NCBI RefSeq assembly: GCF_007570835.1
Contig: NZ_SUNC01000005.1
Location: 124,001 to 188,000, forward strand
Reading direction: 5' to 3'
From: Croceicoccus sediminis
GTDB taxonomy: Bacteria; Pseudomonadota; Alphaproteobacteria; Sphingomonadales; Sphingomonadaceae
DNA: 64,000 nucleotides
Shown here piece by piece: positions 9,734 through 21,659 of the stretch. Within the stretch, counting starts at the first letter, position 1. The number at the start of each line of letters is the position of its first letter. The notes beneath the pieces were generated by a model that made no database searches, was not told the DNA's origin, and saw nothing but the letters and a program-made list of their open reading frames with translations. The position numbers and the translations under genes are program-made.

Positions 9734-12700
9734 TCAGCCCTTGTCGTTCGCCGCCTGCGCCTTGCCGAAACCGCCGCCGCCCGGTGTCTCGATCACGAAG
9801 ACGTCGCCGGGGCGCATCTCGACGCTGCCGGTCGATGGGACCGCGATTTCGCTGCCGTCGGCCCGTTCCACGCGGTTGCGACCGGGCGCGCCCGGCTGCC
9901 CCCCGTCCAGCCCGAACGGCGGCACGACGCGGCGATTGGACAGGATCGTCGCGGTCATGTCCTCAAGGAAGCGGACACGCCGGACAACGCCGTTACCGCC
10001 CGAATGCCGCCCTGCGCCGCCTGAACCTTCGCGAATGGAGAACGCCTCCAGCAGGACCGGGAAACGCCATTCCAGCACTTCGGGATCGGTCAGGCGCGAA
10101 TTGGTCATGTGCGTCTGAACCGCACTGGTCCCGTCGAAGTCCGGCCCTGCGCCCGATCCGCCGCAGATCGTTTCGTAATATTGATACCGCGCATTACCGA
10201 AGGTGAAGTTGTTCATCGTCCCCTGCGCGCCCGCCAGCGCGCCGCAGGCACCATAGAGCGCGTCGGTAATGACCTGGCTGGTCTCGACATTTCCGGCGAC
10301 GACCGCGGCGGGATAGCGCGGTGCCAGCATCGAACCTTCGGGGATGACCAGTTCCACCGGCCAAAGGCACCCATCGTTCATCGGGATGTCCTCATCGATC
10401 AGCGTGCGCATGACGTAAAGCGTCGCGGCGCGGCAGATCGCGGGCGGGGCGTTGAAATTGTTGGCCTGCTGCGCGCTGGTGCCGGTGAAATCGATCCAGG
10501 CGGTTCGCGCCTCGCGGTCGATCGCGATGCTCACCGTGATCTGCGTGCCGTCGTCCAGCGGATAGGTGAACGTCCCGCCGGGCAGCCGGTCCAGCACGCG
10601 GCGCACTGCCTCTGCCGCGTTGGCCTGGACGTGGTGCATATAGGCCTCGACCACGCCGAGGCCGAACTCGCGCACCATGCGATGAATGTCCGCCGCGCCG
10701 CGTGCGCAGGCCGCGATCTGGGCGGTGAGGTCGCCCAGGTTCCGGTCGGGATCGCGAGCGGGGTATGGCCCCTTGGCCAGCTCTGCGCGCAGGGCCTCTT
10801 CCCGCAGTTCCCCTCCTTCGAGAAGAAGGAAGCTGTCGAACAACACGCCTTCCTCGTCCAGAGTGCGGCTGTCGGGCGGCATCGAACCGGGCGTCGTGCC
10901 GCCGATGTCGGCATGGTGCCCCCGCGCCGCGACCCAGAAACGGCACTCACCATCCTCGAACACCGGCATGACGACGGTAAGGTCGGGCAAGTGCGTGCCC
11001 CCGCAATAGGGGTTGTTCACCAGCCAGGCATTGCCGTCGTCCAGCTTGCCCGTCGCCAGAGCCTTGTCCCGCACGGCACGAACGCTGTCACCCATCGATC
11101 CCAAGTGCACCGGCATGTGCGGCGCATTGGCGATCAGCGCGCCTTCGCCGTCGAAAAGCGCGCATGAAAAATCGAGCCGTTCCTTGATGTTGACCGACAG
11201 CGCGGTGTTCTGCAGCGCCTGCCCCATCTGTTCGGCAATCGCCATGAACAGGTTGTTGAATATCTCCAGCCGAACAGGGTCGAGCCCAATTTCCTCAGAA
11301 GCTCTGCCGACACTGGCGTTTTCGCGCGGGGTCACACGGGTCAGGACGACATCACCCGACGCGCGGCGCAGGGCCTGCCAGCCGGGTTCCACGACGATGG
11401 TGGCAGTATCGTCGTACAGGATCGCGGGACCGGGCAGCGGGTGATCGATGGCAAGCGCGCTTCGCGGCATCAGTCCTGCCTCGCGCTCTTCTCCGCCCGC
11501 GAATACCGGCACGGTGCGGGGATCTATCGGCTCATGCACCGCTCCCACACTGGCCGAGGGGCGGTTCGAGGGGACAACCAGCTCGATTTGCGCAGCCTCG
11601 ACCACCAACGGTACTTTCGACACGAAGGTAAAACGTTGGCGATAAAGTGCCTCGAACTCGGCGCGAACCTCACCCTCGGTGCCGAACGCCACTTCCAGCG
11701 CGGTGTCGGTGCCGAGATACCGTACCATCAGCCGCTGCCGCACCTCAATCGCGCCAGTATCGAAACCGTGGCCTTCGACCTCTCTTTCGGCCTCGCTGCG
11801 CAGGGCTGCCATGGCATCTTCCGCAGCGTTCAGGCCGCCTTCGTCGATCCGCTGTTCGATCGCCTGCTGCTTGACGATGCGCTGATCGGCCAGCCCGATG
11901 CCATAGGCCGAGAGCAGGCCCGCCAGCGGATGCAGCAGGACAGTTTCCATGCCCAATGCATCGGCGACGAGGCAGGCATGTTGCCCGCCCGCTCCGCCGA
12001 AACAGGACAGCGCATAAGTGGAAACGTCGTGCCCCTGCGCGACCGAGATCTTCTTGATCGCATTGGCCATGGCGTCGACCGCGATGGCAAGGAAACCTTC
12101 GGCCAGTTCCTCGCCCGTCTTGCCCGGCAGGCCCGCGGCGGCGACTTCGTCAGCCAGCTGCGCGAATTTTGCCCGCACCACTTCGGCGTCCAAAGGCTGT
12201 TTGCCATCGTCACCGAACAGGGCGGGAAAGCAATCGGGGCGCAGCTTGCCCAGCATGACGTTGCAGTCCGTCACCGTCAGCGGCCCGCCCCGGCGATAGC
12301 AGGCAGGGCCAGGGTCCGCGCCCGCCGATTCAGGCCCGACGCGAAGGCGCGTGCCGTCGAACCGGCATATCGACCCGCCGCCCGCCGCGATCGTGTCGAT
12401 GGACAACATCGGCACGCGCAGGCGCACACCCGCCACCACCGTTTCGTTCACACGCTCCAGCTCTCCGGCATAGTGCGACACGTCGGTACTGGTCCCGCCC
12501 ATGTCGAAGCCGATCAGGCGGTCGAAACCCGCCTCGCGCCCCGTTTCCACCATGCCAACGATGCCGCCGGCCGGTCCCGACAGGATCGCATCGCGCCCGC
12601 GAAACTGTGCCGCACCCGCCAGACCGCCGTTCGACTGCATGAAAGCCAGCGGCACCGCGCCGCCCAGCGCATCGGTCACTTGCGCGACATAACGGTCCAG

Positions 12701-13357
12701 CACGGGCGAAAGATAGGCATCGACCAGTGCCGTGTCCCCGCGCCCGACGATCTTCATGACCGGGCTGACCATGTGGCTGGCCGACACTTGCGCGAAACCG
12801 ACCTCACTTGCGATCTCGGCAATCCGCGCCTCGTGCGCCGTGTGGCGATAGCCGTGCATCAGCACGATGGCCGCCGCCGTGCATCCCGCTTCGCGAGCAG
12901 ACTGCAATTCGGCCCGCACGGCATTTTCGTCCAGCGTGGTGAGTACATTGCCTTGCGCATCGACGCGCTCGTCCGCCTCGATCACCAACGACTCCAGCCG
13001 GTCGGGCAGGACGATGTGGCGGTCGAACAGGCGCGGGCGGTTCTGGTATCCGATGCGCAAAACGTCACGGAAGCCGCGGGTGACGACCAGCGCCACTTTC
13101 TCGCCTGCGCGTTCCAGCAAGGCGTTCGTCGCGACCGTCGTGCCCATCTTCACCGCCGCGATGCGGTCTGACGGAAGCTCTTCCCCCGCTTCCACGCCCA
13201 GAACGTCGCGAATGCCCTGTATCGCGGCATCGCGGTAGCGTTCGGGATGTTCGGACAGGAGCTTGCGTGTCTCGATCGCGCCATCGGGCGACAGGGCCAC
13301 CACGTCGGTGAACGTCCCGCCCCGGTCGATCCAGAAGTGCCAGCCTGTCCGTATCAT
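9734..13357 (-). CDS. Fused hydantoinase A/B-type 5-oxoprolinase (ATP-hydrolysing)
   Basis: A 1207-residue single-chain 5-oxoprolinase/hydantoinase. Residues 1 to about 700 are the HyuA half ([13 protein letters not shown] at the start, later [17 protein letters not shown] for the actin-like ATP site). The rest is the HyuB half ([19 protein letters not shown] and [15 protein letters not shown] are visible). Family members open 5-oxo-L-proline to glutamate using ATP, or hydrolyse related cyclic amides. The fused form is the eukaryote-like arrangement; many bacteria keep HyuA and HyuB separate. I chose MIRTGW (ATG 13357) behind AAGGAAGAAG over an in-frame codon at 13420. The gene lies upstream of the LysR gene on the same strand and diverges from the transglutaminase cluster. 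Confidence 0.9.
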   Translation of the reverse strand: MIRTGWHFWIDRGGTFTDVVALSPDGAIETRKLLSEHPERYRDAAIQGIRDVLGVEAGEELPSDRIAAVKMGTTVATNALLERAGEKVALVVTRGFRDVLRIGYQNRPRLFDRHIVLPDRLESLVIEADERVDAQGNVLTTLDENAVRAELQSAREAGCTAAAIVLMHGYRHTAHEARIAEIASEVGFAQVSASHMVSPVMKIVGRGDTALVDAYLSPVLDRYVAQVTDALGGAVPLAFMQSNGGLAGAAQFRGRDAILSGPAGGIVGMVETGREAGFDRLIGFDMGGTSTDVSHYAGELERVNETVVAGVRLRVPMLSIDTIAAGGGSICRFDGTRLRVGPESAGADPGPACYRRGGPLTVTDCNVMLGKLRPDCFPALFGDDGKQPLDAEVVRAKFAQLADEVAAAGLPGKTGEELAEGFLAIAVDAMANAIKKISVAQGHDVSTYALSCFGGAGGQHACLVADALGMETVLLHPLAGLLSAYGIGLADQRIVKQQAIEQRIDEGGLNAAEDAMAALRSEAEREVEGHGFDTGAIEVRQRLMVRYLGTDTALEVAFGTEGEVRAEFEALYRQRFTFVSKVPLVVEAAQIELVVPSNRPSASVGAVHEPIDPRTVPVFAGGEEREAGLMPRSALAIDHPLPGPAILYDDTATIVVEPGWQALRRASGDVVLTRVTPRENASVGRASEEIGLDPVRLEIFNNLFMAIAEQMGQALQNTALSVNIKERLDFSCALFDGEGALIANAPHMPVHLGSMGDSVRAVRDKALATGKLDDGNAWLVNNPYCGGTHLPDLTVVMPVFEDGECRFWVAARGHHADIGGTTPGSMPPDSRTLDEEGVLFDSFLLLEGGELREEALRAELAKGPYPARDPDRNLGDLTAQIAACARGAADIHRMVREFGLGVVEAYMHHVQANAAEAVRRVLDRLPGGTFTYPLDDGTQITVSIAIDREARTAWIDFTGTSAQQANNFNAPPAICRAATLYVMRTLIDEDIPMNDGCLWPVELVIPEGSMLAPRYPAAVVAGNVETSQVITDALYGACGALAGAQGTMNNFTFGNARYQYYETICGGSGAGPDFDGTSAVQTHMTNSRLTDPEVLEWRFPVLLEAFSIREGSGGAGRHSGGNGVVRRVRFLEDMTATILSNRRVVPPFGLDGGQPGAPGRNRVERADGSEIAVPSTGSVEMRPGDVFVIETPGGGGFGKAQAANDKG

Positions 13358-13462
13358 CTTCTTCCTTCGATTCGCCCTGCGGCCCGCTTCGCACAGGCTT
13401 GCCCCCGGCGGCAAACCCATGATTTATTGCATTGCAGCACGAACCATGCGTTAGTCACGGTC

Positions 13463-16400
13463 ATGATCCGCGCAGCCTTACACCACGCCACTCGCTACAC
13501 CTACGACCGGCCGGTCCAACTCGGCCCGCAGGTCGTGCGATTGCGACCCGCACCGCACAGCCGCACCGCGATCCCGAACTATTCGCTGAAGATCGAACCG
13601 GCAGGCCACTTCCTCAACTGGCAACAGGACCCGCACGGCAACTGGCTGGCGCGCATCGTCTTTCCCGAACGGGTGACGCACTTTTCCATCGAAGTGGACC
13701 TGATCGCGGACCTGACCGTGATCAACCCCTTCGACTTCTTCGTCGAGGAAAGCGCAGAGGAAGTCCCCTTCGCGTACGAACCGGACCTCAAGGAAGAGCT
13801 CGCCTCCTATTTCGATGCCGAACCGGCGGGCGACCATTTCGAGGCGCTGGTGAACCAGTTTTCCGGCTGGCAGGGCCGGACGATCGATTTCTTCGTCGCG
13901 GTGAACCAGGCGCTGGAACAGAGGATCGGCTACGTCGTCAGGATGGAGCCGGGCGTGCAGACGCCGGAGGAAACGTTAACGCTTGGCACGGGATCGTGCC
14001 GCGACACCGGCTGGCTGATGGTCAACCTGCTTCGCCGTTTGGGATACGCCGCGCGGTTCGTGTCGGGATACCTCATTCAGATGAAGGCCGATGTCGAACC
14101 GGTCGAAGGACCGAAGGGGCCGGAAGCGGACTTCACCGACCTTCACGCATGGTGCGAGGTTTTCGTCCCCGGCGCGGGTTGGATCGGGCTGGACCCGACA
14201 TCGGGCCTGTTCGCGGGCGAAGGCCACATCCCGCTGGCCGCCGCGCCGCATTTCCGCTCCGCCGCGCCGATCACCGGCGTTGCCGAACCGGCAGAGGTGG
14301 ACTTCCATTTCTCGATGACCGTGGACCGGGTCCAAGAAGCGGTGCGCATCACCAAGCCGTTCACCGACAACCGCTGGGACGCGCTGCTGGCGCTGGGCGA
14401 CAAGGTGGACGAGGATCTCGTCGCGCAGGACTGCCGCCTGACGATGGGGGGCGAGCCGACGTTCGTTGCCGCCGACGATCCCGAAGCGGGCGAATGGAAC
14501 GGCGATGCCGTCGGCCCGACCAAAGCGAAATACGCGGACCAGCTGATCCGCAAGCTGCGCACCCGTTTTGCGCCCGGAGCGCTGCTGCACCACGGACAAG
14601 GCAAGTGGTATCCGGGCGAAAGCCTGCCGCGCTGGGGCTTTACGCTCTACTGGCGCAAGGACGGCAAGCCGCTGTGGTCCAATCCAGACCTCATCGCGGT
14701 CGATCCCGACGAGGATGCCGAACCCACGCTGGACGCGGAATCGGCGGGCCAGTTCCTTGCTGAGGCGGCAAGCCAGCTTGGCGTGGAGGGCGATTACGTC
14801 CAACCAGTTTTCGAAGACCCGGAAATGTGGATCGAACGCGAAGGCGAACTGCCCATCAACGTCGAACCCGGCGATCCCAAGATCGACGATCCCGAAGAGC
14901 GCGAACGCATCGTGCGCACGTTCACGCGCGGGCTGTCGAAGCCGGTTGGCTACGTCCTTCCCATCCAGCGACAGGAACAGCAGGCCAAGCCCGCCCGCGG
15001 TCCGCGCTGGAAATCGGAACAGTGGTCGGTGCGCAAGGGCAAGCTGACCGCCGTGCCCGGCGATTCCGCGCTGGGCTACCGCCTGCCGCTGGGCTCGCTG
15101 CCGTGGGTGCCGAAATCGGAATATCCCTATATCCATCCACGCGTGTCGACCGATGCCGAAGAGCCGCTGGCCGATTTTCGCCAGCAGGCCCCGAAATCCG
15201 AAAGGACGCAGGCCGAGGCCGAGAATATCGAGCGCAAGGCCGAGGGCACCGGCGACCAGCGTTTCGAACGCGTGGAAACGGCAGGCGCAGCCCATCAGGA
15301 CCGGGTGGAGCAGGAAATCATCGCGGGCGCGGTCCGCACCGCGATGACGGTGGAGCCACGCGGCACGTACCTGTCGGTCTTCGTCCCTCCGCTTGAAGCG
15401 ATGGAGGATTTCCTCGAACTCGTCGCCGAGATCGAGGCAGTGGCCGAAAAGCTGAAGATGCCGGTCCGCATCGAAGGTTATCCGCCCCCGCCCGACCCGC
15501 GCGTCCAGGTGCTGAAAGTCACGCCCGATCCCGGCGTGATCGAGGTGAACATCCACCCCACCGCGTCATGGCGCGAACTGGTGGAAGTGACCGAGGGTCT
15601 TTACGAAGATGCCCGCGAAATCGGCCTGACGGCAGACAAGTTCATGGTCGACGGGCGTTCGGTCGGCACCGGCGGGGGCAATCACCTCGTCATGGGCGGG
15701 GCGACATTCCCCGACAGCCCCTTCATCCGCCGGCCGGACTTGCTCAAAAGCTTCGTCCTTTATTGGCAGCGGCATCCCTCGCTGTCCTACTTGTTCTCCG
15801 GCCTGTTCATCGGCCCGACCAGCCAGGCCCCGCGCATCGACGAAGCGCGGCACGACAGCCTCTACGAGCTGGAAATCGCGCTCAGCCAGGTGCCGCCGCC
15901 GGGCGAACCGCCGAAGTTTCCGTGGATCGTGGACCTTCTGTTCCGCAACATGCTGGTCGACGTGACGGGCAATACGCACCGCACCGAAATCTGCATCGAC
16001 AAGCTCTATTCGCCCGACGGCCCGACGGGCCGCCTTGGCCTTGTCGAATTTCGCGGGTTCGAGATGCCGCCAGACGCGAAGATGAGCGTGGCACAGCAAC
16101 TGCTGCTGCGCGCACTAATGGCCTGGTTCTGGCGCGAACCGCAGGACGGCAGCCTCGTGCGCTGGGGTACGGCGCTGCACGATCGCTTCCTGCTCGAACA
16201 CCATTGCTGGACCGATTTCCTCGAAGTGCTGTCGGACCTGCGCCAAGCGGGCTATGACTTCGACCCGCAATGGTTCGAAGCCCAACGCCAGTTCCGCTTT
16301 CCAACCCACGGCACGGTCGAGGCTGGCGGCGTCGTGCTCGAAGTCGGCCACGCGCTCGAACCGTGGAACGTGCTGGGCGAAACCGGCGCGATCGGCGGCA

Positions 16401-16849
16401 CGGTGCGCTATGTCGATTCCAGTACTGAGCGGTTGCAAGTGCGGGCCAAGGGGCTGGTTCCGGGCCGCCATGTCATCGGCTGCAACGGCAGGCGCGTGCC
16501 CATGCACCCCACCGGCAGGCCCGGAGAGGCCGTGGGCGGAGTGCGATACAAGGCATGGGCACCGCCGTCGTGCCTCCATCCACTCCTCGGCGCGGATGCA
16601 CCGCTCACCTTCGATGTGTTCGATACGTGGAACAATCGCTCGCTGGGGGGTTGTGTCTATCATGTGGCACACCCGGGTGGACGCGCGTATGATGATGTTC
16701 CGGTCAACAGTTACGAGGCCGAAAGCCGCCGCAAGGCGCGTTTTCAGGACTACGGACATACACCGGGCAAGGTCGACGTGCCGCCTGAAGAACACGGGGG
16801 AGAATTTCCGATGACGCTGGACCTGCGCCGACCAGCCGGACTGCACTAA
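13463..16849 (+). CDS. Large transglutaminase-like protein with C-terminal DUF2126 domain
   Basis: A 1128-residue protein. The N-terminal about 300 residues are a bacterial transglutaminase-like cysteine domain with a full triad: C179 in [11 protein letters not shown]228 in DLHAWCEVF and D244 in GLDPTSG. The remainder is the large domain known as DUF2126, often found fused to it ([38 protein letters not shown] are visible). The order gene 1 transglutaminase-DUF2126, gene 2 ATP-grasp/alpha-E, gene 3 small transglutaminase is widely conserved in bacteria, and comparative work has proposed a role in synthesis or cleavage of a peptide tag or small peptide. The biochemical role is not established. 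No signal peptide is seen, so it is probably cytoplasmic. Confidence 0.9.
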   Translation: MIRAALHHATRYTYDRPVQLGPQVVRLRPAPHSRTAIPNYSLKIEPAGHFLNWQQDPHGNWLARIVFPERVTHFSIEVDLIADLTVINPFDFFVEESAEEVPFAYEPDLKEELASYFDAEPAGDHFEALVNQFSGWQGRTIDFFVAVNQALEQRIGYVVRMEPGVQTPEETLTLGTGSCRDTGWLMVNLLRRLGYAARFVSGYLIQMKADVEPVEGPKGPEADFTDLHAWCEVFVPGAGWIGLDPTSGLFAGEGHIPLAAAPHFRSAAPITGVAEPAEVDFHFSMTVDRVQEAVRITKPFTDNRWDALLALGDKVDEDLVAQDCRLTMGGEPTFVAADDPEAGEWNGDAVGPTKAKYADQLIRKLRTRFAPGALLHHGQGKWYPGESLPRWGFTLYWRKDGKPLWSNPDLIAVDPDEDAEPTLDAESAGQFLAEAASQLGVEGDYVQPVFEDPEMWIEREGELPINVEPGDPKIDDPEERERIVRTFTRGLSKPVGYVLPIQRQEQQAKPARGPRWKSEQWSVRKGKLTAVPGDSALGYRLPLGSLPWVPKSEYPYIHPRVSTDAEEPLADFRQQAPKSERTQAEAENIERKAEGTGDQRFERVETAGAAHQDRVEQEIIAGAVRTAMTVEPRGTYLSVFVPPLEAMEDFLELVAEIEAVAEKLKMPVRIEGYPPPPDPRVQVLKVTPDPGVIEVNIHPTASWRELVEVTEGLYEDAREIGLTADKFMVDGRSVGTGGGNHLVMGGATFPDSPFIRRPDLLKSFVLYWQRHPSLSYLFSGLFIGPTSQAPRIDEARHDSLYELEIALSQVPPPGEPPKFPWIVDLLFRNMLVDVTGNTHRTEICIDKLYSPDGPTGRLGLVEFRGFEMPPDAKMSVAQQLLLRALMAWFWREPQDGSLVRWGTALHDRFLLEHHCWTDFLEVLSDLRQAGYDFDPQWFEAQRQFRFPTHGTVEAGGVVLEVGHALEPWNVLGETGAIGGTVRYVDSSTERLQVRAKGLVPGRHVIGCNGRRVPMHPTGRPGEAVGGVRYKAWAPPSCLHPLLGADAPLTFDVFDTWNNRSLGGCVYHVAHPGGRAYDDVPVNSYEAESRRKARFQDYGHTPGKVDVPPEEHGGEFPMTLDLRRPAGLH

Positions 16850-16859
16850 GGGCCCGCCC

Positions 16860-19364
16860 TTGGCATCGCAGACCCAATCCACGGATCTGTTCGGGCCTGA
16901 CCCGACGCAGGATCCGCTTGCCTGGTACAAACCCGACGCCATGGGCGCGGACCTGTTCGCGTCCGCTCCCGACGACGTGGCCGCGGCGTGGCGCACGTTC
17001 GCGACCGGCCTTGCCCGCATCCCCGGCGGATTGCGGCAAGCACAGGAATGGGTGGACCGGCAGGTAGAGGACCTGGGCCTTGCTTTCCGCGTGACCGGCG
17101 ATGTGGAGGAACGGTCATGGCCGCTCGCCCCCTTGCCGATCATGATCGGGGCTGCCGAATGGGCACAACTGGAACAGGGCCTGGTACAGCGCGCCACCTT
17201 GCTGGAGGCGCTGGTCGCCGACATCTACGGGCCGCAGCGCCTGATCGCCGACGGGCACCTGCCCGCCGCCGCAATTTCGGGCAGCGCGGATTTCGCCCGC
17301 CGCATGGTCGGCTTGCCGCCTGCCGACGGGCGGCACCTCAAGGTCGTGGCGATGGACCTTGCCCGCGGACCTAACGGCGAATGGCGTGTCCTGTCCGATC
17401 GGGTACGCCTTCCGACCGGCATCGGCTATGCCCTTGAAAACCGCATCGCCCTGTCACGCGCCACCGGATCGCTGCTGGCCGAGATAAACACGCGGCGCAT
17501 TTCCGAGTTCTTCAACGCCCTGCGCGAAGGGGTGGCGGCAAGCTGTGAACGGGCCGATCCGCGCATCGGGCTGCTGACGCCGGGCCGGTTCAACCAGTCC
17601 TATCCCGAACAGGCCCACCTTGCCCGCCATCTCGGCTTTTCGCTCGTCGAAGGACGCGATCTGGTCGAACAGGAAGGCCGCGTTTACGTCCGCACCATCG
17701 CGGGGCTGAAACGGATCGATGCGCTGTGGCGCTGGATCAACACCCGCGACATCGACCCGATGGCCTTCGATTCGCGTTCGCGCATCGGCGTGCCCAACAT
17801 CCTCAACGCCTGTGCCAGCGGCGATCTGGTCATGGTCAACTGGCCGGGCGCGGGCGTCGTGGAATCGCGGGTGATGAGCGCGTTCATGCCGCGCCTGTGC
17901 AAGACCCTTATGGGCGAACCGCTGCGCCTGCCCAATGCCGCGACATGGTGGTGCGGCCAGCCGCGCGAACGCGAACAGGTCCGCGCCCGGTTCGATAACC
18001 TGGTGATCAGCCCGGCCTTCCGCCTGCCGGTCGAGGGGCTTGAAGACGGACGCACCTGTGTCATCGCCAATGCCGATACCGCCCAGCGCAAAACGATCCT
18101 GAAGGCGATGGAACGCCGCCCGATGGACTATGTCGGGCAGGAACTGGTCCGCACGTCGACCACGCCCGTCCTGAATGGTCAGGTGATCGAACCCCATGCC
18201 TTTACCCTGCGCGTATACCTTGCCCGCGACGGGGCGGGACGGTGGACCGCGATGCCCGGCGGCTTTGCCCGCATTTCGCAGGACGGCACGTTGCGCCACG
18301 CCCTGATCGGCGAAAACGATTCCAGCGCCGACGTGCTGGTGATCGATCCGGCAGGCTCCGAACAGACCGCCAACCCGCCAAAGCTGGACTCGCCGACAGT
18401 GCGCCGCCAACAGGGCGTCCTGCCCAGCCAGGCGGCGGACAACCTGTTCTGGCTGGGCCGCTACGCCGAACGTGCGAACCAGACGACGCGGCTGGTTCGC
18501 GTATTGCTCGATACCGGCCACGCCACGGGCCGCGCGCTACAACCGGCGGGGGCGACCACGTCGGCGCGCCGCATCACCAAACTGCTGGAAAAGCTGGGCG
18601 CGGCCTATGGCGGCGGAGATGATAAGGAAAGAACCCCGGCCCAGATCGCGCAGGCCGCGCTGTCCGATATTTCCCTGCCCGGTTCGGTCGCCTCGCTTTT
18701 GTCCTCTGGCCGCCAGCTGTCCTTGCTGCTGCGCGACAGGTTGACGCATGACATCTGGCGCATCGTCAACCGCCCGCTGCCCCCCTGCGGCAACGATGCG
18801 GACAGCCTTGGCGCGTCGTGTGACCTGCTGGTCGAACGGTTCGCCTCGCTCGGCCGGTTGCTGGCCGACACGATGACGCGCGGACCGGGGTGGAGCTTTC
18901 AGCAGATGGGCCTGCGCGTCGAACGCGCCTCCATGATCCTGCAATCGACCATCGCCCTCGTCCCCGGAGAAGCGAGCGCGGAGGATCTGGCCGCCCTGCT
19001 CGACCTTGTCGACGGGCAATCCACCTATCGCAGCCGTTACCTGACGATGCCCTATATCGCGCCCGTGCTGGACATGGTCCTGCTCGATCCGGCCCAGCCG
19101 CGTGGGCTGGCATTTCAGGTCGAGGAAATCATCGACCACTTGTCCAAACTGCCCAACTTGCGCGACGACGGGATGACCGAAACGCCATTGCGCCTTGCCC
19201 GGTCCTTGCGCGCATGGCTGGACGCCGCCGATGCCGAGGAGCTTGAGCCTTCGGACCTCGAAAACTGGCGCGGCGCGCTGGGCCACCTCTCGAACGAGAT
19301 GGGCAAGCGTTATTTCCTCGACGAAACCCTTCCCGGAAGCGACGGGGCACCGTTCCTGGCATGA
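16860..19364 (+). CDS. Circularly permuted ATP-grasp protein fused to alpha-E domain
   Basis: An 834-residue fusion. The first half is a circularly permuted ATP-grasp domain (LSDRVRLPTGIGYALENRIA, LTPGRFNQSYPEQAHLARHL, DLVEQEGRVYVRTI), expected to ligate carboxylates to amines with ATP. The second half, from about residue 510 (VLPSQAADNLFWLGRYAERA), is the helical alpha-E domain (DUF403). In many genomes these are two genes. The start is a TTG at 16860 with AAGGG seven bases before it; no ATG fits better, because the family sequence begins close to it. It follows the large transglutaminase by 10 bases and overlaps the next gene as ATGATG. Inferred role: peptide-bond formation paired with the transglutaminase-fold proteases or transferases around it. 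Confidence 0.88.
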   Translation: MASQTQSTDLFGPDPTQDPLAWYKPDAMGADLFASAPDDVAAAWRTFATGLARIPGGLRQAQEWVDRQVEDLGLAFRVTGDVEERSWPLAPLPIMIGAAEWAQLEQGLVQRATLLEALVADIYGPQRLIADGHLPAAAISGSADFARRMVGLPPADGRHLKVVAMDLARGPNGEWRVLSDRVRLPTGIGYALENRIALSRATGSLLAEINTRRISEFFNALREGVAASCERADPRIGLLTPGRFNQSYPEQAHLARHLGFSLVEGRDLVEQEGRVYVRTIAGLKRIDALWRWINTRDIDPMAFDSRSRIGVPNILNACASGDLVMVNWPGAGVVESRVMSAFMPRLCKTLMGEPLRLPNAATWWCGQPREREQVRARFDNLVISPAFRLPVEGLEDGRTCVIANADTAQRKTILKAMERRPMDYVGQELVRTSTTPVLNGQVIEPHAFTLRVYLARDGAGRWTAMPGGFARISQDGTLRHALIGENDSSADVLVIDPAGSEQTANPPKLDSPTVRRQQGVLPSQAADNLFWLGRYAERANQTTRLVRVLLDTGHATGRALQPAGATTSARRITKLLEKLGAAYGGGDDKERTPAQIAQAALSDISLPGSVASLLSSGRQLSLLLRDRLTHDIWRIVNRPLPPCGNDADSLGASCDLLVERFASLGRLLADTMTRGPGWSFQQMGLRVERASMILQSTIALVPGEASAEDLAALLDLVDGQSTYRSRYLTMPYIAPVLDMVLLDPAQPRGLAFQVEEIIDHLSKLPNLRDDGMTETPLRLARSLRAWLDAADAEELEPSDLENWRGALGHLSNEMGKRYFLDETLPGSDGAPFLA

Positions 19365-20251
19365 TGTACCGGATACGCCACGATACCACGCTTTCCTATG
19401 GCAGCGGCGTTGCCACGGCGCGGCTGAACATCCGGCTGAAACCCGTCGAATGGCCCGGCCAGCGCATCGTGGACCATTCGCTGGATGTCTCGCCCGCCCC
19501 GGCGGAGCGGCGCGACGGACATGGCCCGTACGTGGTCAACACCACCACGCTCGCCTTTCGCGGCGGGGAAAAGGAAATCACCGTCAAGAACGCGATGCGG
19601 ATCGAGGTAACGCCCCCGCCGATCCCCAACACCAGCCCCAGCATCGCCGAAACGCGCGATGCCGCGATGCTTGCGCGCGGGCTCGATCCGCTGTCGCCCG
19701 CGCCTTACCTTTACGGATCGCGCATCGCCGTTCCCGAACCACACATCGCGGACTGGGCCGCGCCCCTGCTCTCTTCCGACAGGCCAGTGCTGGAGGCGGC
19801 GCAGGCGCTATGCTCCAGGATCCATCAGGACTTCGCCTACGATTCCACCGCGACCGACAGCCGCACCGCCCCGGCAGAGGCGTTCGAGAAGAAGTCGGGC
19901 GTGTGCCAGGATTTCGCCCATGTCATGATCGTCGCCCTGCGCGGTCACGGCATCCCGGCATCCTACATCAGCGGTTACCTGCGCACCCTGCCCCCGCCGG
20001 GCATGGAAAAGCTGGTCGGGGCCGACGCGATGCATGCATGGGCCGCGGTTTGGTGCGGGCCGGAGCTTGGCTGGATCGGGCTGGATCCCACGAACGACTG
20101 CCTTGCGCGCGAAAGCCACGTGGTCGTCGCCATGGGACGCGACTATGCCGACGTCGCGCCGATCGACGGCGTCTTCACCGGTGCGGCGTTCCAGACGATG
20201 TCCTTTGCTGTCGACGTCGCCGAAGTCGGGAACGACGCGCAGCCCGCCTGA
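19361..20251 (+). CDS. Small transglutaminase-family protein of the ATP-grasp cluster
   Basis: A 296-residue protein with an N-terminal beta domain (MYRIRHDTTLSYGSGVATAR) and a transglutaminase core. The triad is visible: C182 in GVCQDFAH, H225 in MHAWAAVW and D242 in GLDPTND. The first ATG overlaps the previous stop (ATGATG), and a second in-frame ATG follows at 19364; either could start. The fold may act as a transglutaminase or, more often in bacteria, as a peptidase. It completes the three-gene cluster. A proteasome-like peptidase often follows in other species but is not present here. Confidence 0.9.
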   Translation: MMYRIRHDTTLSYGSGVATARLNIRLKPVEWPGQRIVDHSLDVSPAPAERRDGHGPYVVNTTTLAFRGGEKEITVKNAMRIEVTPPPIPNTSPSIAETRDAAMLARGLDPLSPAPYLYGSRIAVPEPHIADWAAPLLSSDRPVLEAAQALCSRIHQDFAYDSTATDSRTAPAEAFEKKSGVCQDFAHVMIVALRGHGIPASYISGYLRTLPPPGMEKLVGADAMHAWAAVWCGPELGWIGLDPTNDCLARESHVVVAMGRDYADVAPIDGVFTGAAFQTMSFAVDVAEVGNDAQPA

Positions 20252-21529
20252 TCAGGCCGTGCGCTGTTCGCGCCCCTCTACCCTGACGCCATACGTCTCG
20301 ACATAGTCGGACAGGCGTTCGGCCACTTCGCTTTCGTCCAGGCCGAACTCGGCAAGGCTGTATCGATGGGGCTTGCGCTTCAAAGCCCGGCTGCGGGTCA
20401 TGAAATCCTCCATGCCCGGCAGCGCGGGGGCCATGTCCATGCCCAGAAAGCGATAGACGCGGGCCATGGCGCCATGCCAGTCGCGGTCCATCTCCTCGAA
20501 ATGCACGTCGATGATGCGGCTGCTCTCGATCCGGTCGCGCACGCGGCGCATTCGGGCGATCTGCTGTTCGGTCTTGCGCAGCCATTCGCGGCCCACCGCA
20601 TTCGCGTCGGCATGGTCGGAATAGATGATCGTCTGGTTCCACGCGAGCGAGGCGGCGGACCCCACAACGGCCTTGGGATCGCGATGCGTGAAGACGAACC
20701 GGGCATCGGGAAAGGTATCGAGCACGGCATCGAGGTCGAGCATGTATTGCGGCGTCTTCAGGATCCACGGTTTCAGGCTGGATTTCTGCTGCGACCAGCT
20801 GACCAGTTTCAACAGGCGGGCAAGCTGGCGATAGGCAGGGCGCGCGTCCTGCCCCTCGCACCACCTGCCATAGGACGGGATCATCCACTGCGCCTCGTGC
20901 TTCATGCCCCAGAACGAATTGACCAGAAGGCCCAGTTCCTCTTCCGGCTCGCACGGGCCGGTGGGGTGGATGTTCAGCGTGCGCGGATTGGCAAGGCGGG
21001 CCATGCGCTGGATTTTGCGGGCGGTCTCGATCCGCTCGTCCGCTTCGTCGCCGGGGGTGAAGTCCTGTGGCGGGACGGGGCTGATCGTCTCGAAACTGCG
21101 CAGATGCTGGAACCGGTGATCGGCGGCCAGCAGCCGGTGCATCCGCGTCGTGCCCGATCGCATCGGCCCCACGACGATGACGGGGCGCGGCAAGGCGCGG
21201 TCGAGGATTTCGGGGTGGCGGTCGAACCACTGCTGCGCATGCAGACGGTCGGTCAGGACCTTGCGGAACTGCATTTCGGCCACGAACTCGCCCGCCAGAT
21301 TCAGGCGCGCCTCTTCCCGCAAGGCATCGACCAACGCATCGTAAGGCCGGGCAAACCACGGATCGCCGAAGTCGTTCAGCCCGGTTTCCTCTGACACGGC
21401 CTCCATCAAGGCCTCGCGGTCGAGCGTATTGCGCCGTTTGAGGCCCGTCGCATGCCCCAGCCTGAACCATCGGTTCGCCACCGAAATGAACGGAGTGCGC
21501 CGAGGCGGACTGATGATCTCTTCGCTCAA
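20252..21529 (-). CDS. Sulfotransferase family protein
   Basis: A protein of about 425 residues with the PAPS-binding 5' loop [18 protein letters not shown] and a later [12 protein letters not shown] that fits the 3'-phosphate loop. Such proteins move sulfuryl groups from PAPS to hydroxyls or amines; the acceptor cannot be read from sequence. A long open frame continues upstream through the divergent serS gene but has no family similarity there. I placed the start at TTG 21529 ([14 protein letters not shown]), which has AGGA nine bases upstream; an ATG lies further in at the start of MEAVSEETG. The gene ends against the transglutaminase gene end to end. Confidence 0.78.
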   Translation of the reverse strand: MSEEIISPPRRTPFISVANRWFRLGHATGLKRRNTLDREALMEAVSEETGLNDFGDPWFARPYDALVDALREEARLNLAGEFVAEMQFRKVLTDRLHAQQWFDRHPEILDRALPRPVIVVGPMRSGTTRMHRLLAADHRFQHLRSFETISPVPPQDFTPGDEADERIETARKIQRMARLANPRTLNIHPTGPCEPEEELGLLVNSFWGMKHEAQWMIPSYGRWCEGQDARPAYRQLARLLKLVSWSQQKSSLKPWILKTPQYMLDLDAVLDTFPDARFVFTHRDPKAVVGSAASLAWNQTIIYSDHADANAVGREWLRKTEQQIARMRRVRDRIESSRIIDVHFEEMDRDWHGAMARVYRFLGMDMAPALPGMEDFMTRSRALKRKPHRYSLAEFGLDESEVAERLSDYVETYGVRVEGREQRTA

Positions 21530-21659
21530 AAGGCGGGTCCTGTCTGGTTCTTCGGGCCTCTCAACTCTACACACGGGCAAGGGGCTTGTTCCCGCATCGA
21601 TTTTCACATGTATCTTCACTGGACAGGATGCGGCGGGACCGGCCATAGCGCGAGGCGCC

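Noticed and set aside
13976-15556. Minus-strand frame of about 526 codons inside the large transglutaminase gene
   Set aside because: Low-complexity Arg/Phe/His-rich shadow with no motif; the plus-strand triad is complete.
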